Origin: an uncultured Lachnospiraceae bacterium
Lineage (GTDB): Bacteria; Bacillota; Clostridia; Lachnospirales; Lachnospiraceae
Direction: 5' to 3'
Assembly (NCBI GenBank): GCA_946623295.1
Contig: CAMOQY010000098.1
Span: 1 to 5,885 of the forward strand
Length of the DNA: 5,885 nucleotides
Under the pieces are notes generated by a model. It saw only the letters and a program-made list of their open reading frames with translations, was not told the DNA's origin and made no database searches. This document shows, piece after piece, positions 1 to 5,885 of this stretch. The first letter of the stretch is position 1; each line of letters opens with the position of its first letter. The position numbers and the translations under genes were made by a program.

Positions 1-1
1 C

Positions 2-2737
<2,736 letters not shown>

Positions 2738-2780
2738 CGGACCGGCTTTTAAAACCATCCGGTGAGGTTATCTGAAAGTA

Positions 2781-3251
2781 ATGAGAAAAGGCAGTGTAAA
2801 AAATAACAGAGTCAGTGTCGAGGTCCGCAGAGAGCTGGCCGAGATCATCTCGCGCGAGGTCAAGGACCCCCGCATCAGCAGACTGGTCAGCGTGACCGAG
2901 GCTTATGTCGCGCCGGATCTTAAGACCTGCAAGGCGTATATCAGCGTTCTCGGCAGCAGCGAGGAGCTCGATCAGACCGTTCAGGGACTTCGCGCCGCGT
3001 CGGGATTTATCCGCCGTGAGCTTGCGCGCCGCATGAATATGCGCAATACTCCTGAGATCACCTTTGTCGCAGACGGGTCGATAGCGTACGGAGTTGCGAT
3101 GACTCACAGGCTCGAAGAACTCGTGGAAGGACTTCCCGAAAGAGACGAGCAAGGCTACGTTATCGAGCCCGGAGAGAGCGCCGCGGAGAGTGGCGCGGAC
3201 CCGGAGAAAGATCCCGGTGACGAAAGCTTTGACGCAGGGAAAAGGGACTGA
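2781..3251 (+). CDS. rbfA: 30S ribosome-binding factor RbfA
   Basis: RbfA binds the immature 30S subunit near 16S rRNA helix 1 and helps late maturation, notably in the cold. The 156-residue protein shows the family's single KH-like domain: VKDPRIS at residues 27-33, APDL followed by AYISVL, the AxG-type kink A73-S74-G75 followed by FIRREL, and DGSIAYG at 98-104. The conserved part ends near residue 118. A further 38 residues form an acidic, Gly/Ser/Pro-rich tail, so the protein is longer than the usual 115-130 residues. The ATG is the only reasonable start, since an in-frame stop lies at 2763-2765. The best Shine-Dalgarno, GGTGAGG at 2761-2767, sits a somewhat long 13 bases upstream. A 5-bp inverted repeat (ACCGG 2741-2745, CCGGT 2759-2763) touches that site, but this is too weak to call regulation. 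The gene ends 4 bases before nrnA, so the two are surely co-transcribed. Confidence 0.96.
   Translation: MRKGSVKNNRVSVEVRRELAEIISREVKDPRISRLVSVTEAYVAPDLKTCKAYISVLGSSEELDQTVQGLRAASGFIRRELARRMNMRNTPEITFVADGSIAYGVAMTHRLEELVEGLPERDEQGYVIEPGESAAESGADPEKDPGDESFDAGKRD
3236..3246 (+). promoter_or_regulatory. Ribosome binding site that fixes the nrnA start at 3256
   Basis: A purine-rich AGGGAAAAGGG inside the last codons of rbfA ends 9 bases before the ATG at 3256, an ideal distance. The in-frame GTG at 3190 would add 22 residues (MARTRRKIPV...) that look like out-of-frame rbfA sequence. It has no comparable site, so 3256 is preferred. Confidence 0.75.
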
Positions 3252-3255
3252 TCTC

Positions 3256-4239
3256 ATGGACAGGTTCTGCAAAGCCAACGCGGCCGAGGCCGCTTATATA
3301 GAAAAAGCCGTGCTTGGAGCCGAAAAGATCGGAATAGTCGGGCATATCCGCCCCGACGGAGACGACGTCGGCTCGTGCCTCGGCCTGGCCCGCTATATCG
3401 GCATTATCAATCCGTCCGCGCAGGTGAAGGTTTTTCTGGAGGAATTTCCAAAGGACTTTATGTTCCTCGAGGGAGCCGGCGGAGTCGAGCATGATTTCGA
3501 TACCGAATACGAGCCGGATCTTTGTTTTATGCTTGATTGCGCGGACAAAAAGCGCATGGGCGGCGCGGCAAAGTTTTTCCTTGCCGCGGGGGAGAGGATC
3601 TGCATAGATCACCACGCCACAAACGACGGCAGTATCGACGCTCACATGATCGTAGAGCCGGAGAGAAGCTCCACCTGCGAGCTGCTGTGTACCCTGATAG
3701 ACATGAACCGTCTGGACAGGGCGGCTGCGGAGAGTCTGTATCTGGGCATCGTCCACGATACCGGAGTCTTCAAGCACAGCAATACCGGCTTTGAGACGAT
3801 GCTTTATGCCGGCAGGCTCATAGAGCTCGGCGCGCGTCCTTCATTTGTGATCGACTACACGTTTTATAAAAAGACCTACCCCCAGAACAGAGCTCTGGGA
3901 CAGGTGCTCCTGAATTCTCATCTGGAGCTGGACGGCAAGGTCATCGTCAGCTCCTTTACCAATGATGAGATGGAGGCCTACGGCGTAAAGCCTGCGGATC
4001 TGGACGGCTGCATAGATCAGCTCAGAGTCACGGAGGGCGTAGAGACGGCCGTGTTCATCTACCAGATGCCCGACGGAAAATTCAAGGTCAGCCTGCGCGC
4101 GAACGGCTCCGTGGATGTGAGCCGCATCGCCCAGCTCTACGGAGGCGGCGGACATATAAAGGCGGCCGGCTGCGAGATGGAGGGCACGCCCGAAGAGGTC
4201 TCCCGCGTGCTCTGCGGCGAGATCGCAAAGCAGCTCTGA
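3256..4239 (+). CDS. nrnA: DHH-family phosphoesterase, NrnA-type (oligoribonuclease / pAp phosphatase)
   Basis: NrnA-type enzymes are Mn-dependent cytoplasmic phosphoesterases. They finish RNA decay by cutting 2-5-nt RNAs and, in Bacillus, also remove the 3' phosphate of pAp. From ATG 3256 the protein has 327 residues, a normal length. DHH-domain metal ligands are visible in order: HIRPDGD at residues 30-36, DCAD at 94-97 and the signature DHH at 118-120. The C-terminal DHHA1 substrate-binding domain has its GGGGHIKAAG loop at 296-305. No signal peptide or membrane segment is seen. The usual neighbours in Firmicutes are rbfA upstream and truB downstream; here a ribF-like gene intervenes. The stop is followed by a T7 run (4241-4247) with no convincing stem, so I do not call a terminator. 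NrnA and other DHH/DHHA1 subfamilies (for example cyclic-di-AMP/pApA enzymes) share these motifs; the operon position favours NrnA. Confidence 0.93.
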   Translation: MDRFCKANAAEAAYIEKAVLGAEKIGIVGHIRPDGDDVGSCLGLARYIGIINPSAQVKVFLEEFPKDFMFLEGAGGVEHDFDTEYEPDLCFMLDCADKKRMGGAAKFFLAAGERICIDHHATNDGSIDAHMIVEPERSSTCELLCTLIDMNRLDRAAAESLYLGIVHDTGVFKHSNTGFETMLYAGRLIELGARPSFVIDYTFYKKTYPQNRALGQVLLNSHLELDGKVIVSSFTNDEMEAYGVKPADLDGCIDQLRVTEGVETAVFIYQMPDGKFKVSLRANGSVDVSRIAQLYGGGGHIKAAGCEMEGTPEEVSRVLCGEIAKQL

Positions 4240-4306
4240 GTTTTTTTATCGGGATACTTTCTGGTTTGCCGGAGGAAGAATAAAGCAGCTCAGATGAGAT
4301 TTTTTT
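4227..4306 (+). repeat. Short direct repeat flanking the nrnA/ribF-like junction
   Basis: AAAGCAGCTC occurs at 4227-4236 (end of nrnA) and 4282-4291 (just before the ribF-like ATG), 55 bases apart. Each copy is followed within a few bases by TGAG and then by seven T residues (4241-4247 and 4300-4306). The downstream copy has four extra bases. The match spans a stop codon in one copy and a start codon in the other, so it is not explained by coding constraint. It may be a small duplication that created the intergenic gap, or chance. Confidence 0.5.
4271..4275 (+). promoter_or_regulatory. Distant Shine-Dalgarno of the ribF-like gene
   Basis: GGAGG is the only strong ribosome-binding sequence before the ATG at 4294, but 18 bases separate them, well over the usual 5-10. 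No in-frame ATG, GTG or TTG lies closer, and a later start would cut into the GKFDGLHLGH motif. A 7-bp stem with three G-T wobbles (4258-4264 with 4269-4275, loop TTTG) would cover the site. Weak translation initiation is a reasonable inference. Confidence 0.5.
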
Positions 4307-4851
4307 CAGATATCGAACAGGTTGATATTTCCGAAAACACGGTGCTCGCCCTTGGAAAATTTGACGGGCTGCATCTGGGTCACAGACGGCTGATAGCCGC
4401 TATGGTCTCGGAAAAGGAAAAGAGAGGCGCAGGATACATCACCTGCGCTTTGCTTGTATGCCCGCCCGGATCGGAGAGCGACGGCCTGATCAGCGAGGAA
4501 GGCAGGCTTGCCCTCCTTGAACGCCTCGGAGTGGACTGCGCCGTCAGGCTCGTTTTGGACGAGAAGTACGTAAATATGCCCGCGGAGGCCTTTCTTCGGG
4601 ATGTTCTCGTAGAAAAGCTGCATATGAAGGTCCTTGTCGCGGGACCGGATCTTAGCTTTGGCCGTGGCGGGGAGGGAAATGCGGCTCTGATAGAAAAGCT
4701 TTCCCCCGGGCTCGGATTTGAATTCAGAATGATAGAAAAGGAGACCTTCCGCGGGGAGGATATCAGCTCCAGCCGGATCAGGCAGTGCCTGCAGAGCGGG
4801 AAAACGGCTGAAGCGGAGGTCATGCTGGGAGAGAAAAAGTGGACGGAATAA
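4294..4851 (+). CDS. RibF-like FAD synthetase (FMN adenylyltransferase) domain protein without riboflavin kinase domain
   Basis: The 185 residues match the N-terminal half of bacterial RibF, the nucleotidyltransferase that joins FMN and ATP to make FAD in the cytoplasm. Visible motifs are GKFDGLHLGH at 21-30 (the HxGH ATP-binding site), VAGPDLSFGRGGEGN at 115-129 (the family's GxDFxFG region) and ISSSRIRQCL at 157-166, then LxSGKTAEAEVMLGE. A full RibF has about 300 residues and continues at this exact point into the riboflavin-kinase domain. Here the protein stops at KKWTE and truB begins in another frame, leaving no kinase remnant. The TFxPHP-type motif is replaced by LLVCPPG (53-59), losing its His. 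In related operons ribF normally follows truB. It could be a working single-domain FAD synthetase, a paralogue with a full ribF elsewhere, or a decaying copy. The intact frame and clean motifs argue against decay. Family assignment is firm; activity is not established. Confidence 0.85.
   Translation: MRFFSDIEQVDISENTVLALGKFDGLHLGHRRLIAAMVSEKEKRGAGYITCALLVCPPGSESDGLISEEGRLALLERLGVDCAVRLVLDEKYVNMPAEAFLRDVLVEKLHMKVLVAGPDLSFGRGGEGNAALIEKLSPGLGFEFRMIEKETFRGEDISSSRIRQCLQSGKTAEAEVMLGEKKWTE
4827..4831 (+). promoter_or_regulatory. Ribosome binding site supporting the GTG start of truB
   Basis: GGGAG, within GGGAGAG, ends 7 bases before the GTG at 4839. It lies inside the last codons of the ribF-like gene. 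The GTG start gives the standard TruB beginning, MDGIIVIDKPAGFTSHDVV, so the start is well supported although it overlaps the upstream gene by 13 bases. Confidence 0.75.
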
Positions 4852-5795
4852 TAGTTATCGACAAGCCCGCGGGTTTTACCTCCCATGACGTGGTGGCAAA
4901 GCTGCGGGGAATTCTCCATCAGAAAAGGATAGGACATACGGGCACGCTGGACCCCGATGCGACCGGAGTTCTGCCGGTGCTCCTCGGACGGGCTACAAAG
5001 CTGTCGGAGATGCTGACGGCGCATGAAAAGGTCTATGAGGCCGTGATGCTGCTGGGGGTCACGACCGATACTCAGGATATGAGCGGCAGCGTCCTCGCAA
5101 GGCGCGGCGTGAATACCGGTGAAGATGAGCTGCATCTTGCATGCGGGCATTTTACGGGAGATATCGAACAGATCCCGCCCATGTATTCCGCGATAAAGGT
5201 CGGCGGTAAGAAACTCTGCGATCTCGCCCGCGAGGGGAAAGAGGTCGATAGAAAGCCGCGCGCCGTGCGGATAGAAGAGATCTCTGTCATGCGGATCGAG
5301 CTTCCCCGGGTATATATGAGGGTGCGCTGCTCAAAGGGCACGTATATCAGGACTCTCTGCAATGATATAGGAGAGTATCTCGGCTGCGGGGCGGCCATGG
5401 AGACGCTGCGCAGGACCGCAAGCGGGGATTTTACGCTGGCGCATTCTCTGACTCTGGAGGAGGTGCAAAAGGCTGCCGATACGGCGGGAAGTGCCGCGCT
5501 TGGGGGCGGGGACTGTCCGGACGGTGCTTCTCCGGCGGGCAGCTCTGTAGAGGAGCTCCTCGGTGAAAGATTTATCACGATAGAAAACGCGCTGTCCTTC
5601 CTGCCGCGCTTTACGGTGCCTCACAGGTACGATAAGCCGCTCTTAAACGGCAACGCTCTGCTTCCCGAGTGGGGAGAGGGAGAGACAGACCCCGGGCAGG
5701 TAGCCGTATTCGATGAGGAGGGCTGCGCCGTGGGCATATACAGTCTGAAAAAAGGCCGCCTTTCACCCGACGTCATGCTCAGGACTTCTATGTGA
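4839..5795 (+). CDS. truB: tRNA pseudouridine(55) synthase TruB
   Basis: TruB converts uridine 55 in the T-loop of nearly all elongator tRNAs to pseudouridine and also acts as a tRNA folding chaperone. The 318 residues carry the family motifs: IDKPAGFTSHDVV at 7-19, GHTGTLDPDATG at 32-43 with the catalytic Asp38, KVYEA at 64-68 with the active-site Tyr66, QIPPMYSAIKVGGK, and CSKGTYIRTL from about residue 164. The C-terminal portion (VAVFDEEGCAVGIYSL) matches the small domain seen in Bacillus-type TruB. Between LTLEEVQ and ERFITIENAL lies a Gly/Ala/Ser-rich stretch of about 32 residues (5469-5564), longer than I expect for this linker; it probably forms a loop and the catalytic core is intact. 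The gene starts inside the ribF-like gene (13-base overlap), so translational coupling is likely. No second flavin gene starts in the 90 bases after its stop, unlike the usual truB-ribF order. Confidence 0.97.
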   Translation: MDGIIVIDKPAGFTSHDVVAKLRGILHQKRIGHTGTLDPDATGVLPVLLGRATKLSEMLTAHEKVYEAVMLLGVTTDTQDMSGSVLARRGVNTGEDELHLACGHFTGDIEQIPPMYSAIKVGGKKLCDLAREGKEVDRKPRAVRIEEISVMRIELPRVYMRVRCSKGTYIRTLCNDIGEYLGCGAAMETLRRTASGDFTLAHSLTLEEVQKAADTAGSAALGGGDCPDGASPAGSSVEELLGERFITIENALSFLPRFTVPHRYDKPLLNGNALLPEWGEGETDPGQVAVFDEEGCAVGIYSLKKGRLSPDVMLRTSM

Positions 5796-5810
5796 CGGCG
5801 TGCGCTTTCC

Positions 5811-5827
5811 GCGCGGTGCCGCCGCGC
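5811..5827 (+). other. GC-rich hairpin after truB, not a clear terminator
   Basis: GCGCGG (5811-5816) and CCGCGC (5822-5827) form a perfect 6-bp stem with a five-base loop, 15 bases after the truB stop. The following bases are AATACCCC, not a T run, so the pattern does not meet the rule for an intrinsic terminator. It may still slow polymerase or protect the 3' end of the message. Confidence 0.4.
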
Positions 5828-5885
5828 AATACCCCGCTATTTTATACGCAACACTGCACAACACCGCCGCGCGAAATTTATACGC
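5819..5885. repeat. Repeated block after truB, cut by the window edge
   Basis: CCGCCGCGC occurs at 5819-5827 and 5864-5872, and each copy is followed by TTTATACGC (5841-5849 and 5877-5885). The gap between the two parts is 13 bases in the first copy and 4 in the second. CAACAC is also repeated between the blocks (5849-5854, 5859-5864). The second copy ends exactly at the window edge, so more copies may follow. There is no open frame or ribosome-binding site here. Confidence 0.5.

Noticed and set aside
2741..2763. Regulatory hairpin before rbfA
   Set aside because: The inverted repeat is only 5 bp with a 13-base loop; too weak to claim regulation.
3190..3255. Upstream GTG start for nrnA
   Set aside because: It would overlap rbfA by 62 bases and add 22 residues without family similarity; the ATG at 3256 has a well-placed ribosome-binding site.
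4220..4247. Intrinsic terminator after nrnA
   Set aside because: There is a T7 run, but no stable GC-rich stem directly before it.
4240..4293. FMN riboswitch upstream of the ribF-like gene
   Set aside because: The 54-base gap is far too short for the RFN element and none of its conserved pieces are visible.
4380..5150. Minus-strand open frame of 256 codons across the ribF-like/truB junction
   Set aside because: Both strands of the region are explained by two well-supported + strand genes, and the antisense translation shows no recognisable motif.

Overview
The window is a run of co-directional housekeeping genes on the + strand: infB (5' end cut off), rbfA, nrnA, a short ribF-like gene and truB. 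This is the translation/RNA-maturation operon seen in many Firmicutes, where the usual order is nusA-ylxR-ylxQ-infB-rbfA-nrnA-truB-ribF. The long Ala/Lys/Pro linker of IF-2, the wording of its C-terminal domain (VVRQTFKAS..GTIAG, YECGLVF) and the infB-rbfA-nrnA-truB order suggest a GC-rich member of Clostridia, most likely Lachnospiraceae or a relative. This placement comes from family knowledge and codon use, not from a database search.

Layout. Bases 2-2737 encode IF-2 without its first residues. The frame is open back to the window edge, so the ATG at 518 is internal and not the start. Bases 2-960 encode a repetitive, probably disordered linker; the conserved IF2_N, GTPase, domain II, III and IV regions follow. 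After 43 bases comes rbfA (2781-3251), and after 4 more bases nrnA (3256-4239). A 54-base gap holds an oddly placed Shine-Dalgarno and a short direct repeat. Next is a 185-residue protein with only the FAD-synthetase (FMN adenylyltransferase) half of RibF (4294-4851). It overlaps truB (4839-5795, GTG start) by 13 bases. The last 90 bases are non-coding and contain a GC-rich hairpin and a twice-repeated sequence block that runs into the window edge.

How the genes fit together. IF-2 brings initiator tRNA to the ribosome, RbfA matures the 30S subunit, NrnA clears the shortest RNA fragments and pAp, and TruB makes pseudouridine 55 in tRNA. The flavin gene is the customary metabolic passenger of this operon. 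Here it departs from the usual form: it lies before truB instead of after it, it lacks the riboflavin-kinase domain, and one nucleotide-binding motif is altered.

No mobile element, CRISPR array, tRNA or rRNA was seen. I found no undescribed multi-gene system. The points most worth a second look are the single-domain FAD-synthetase gene and the repeats at its upstream junction and after truB.
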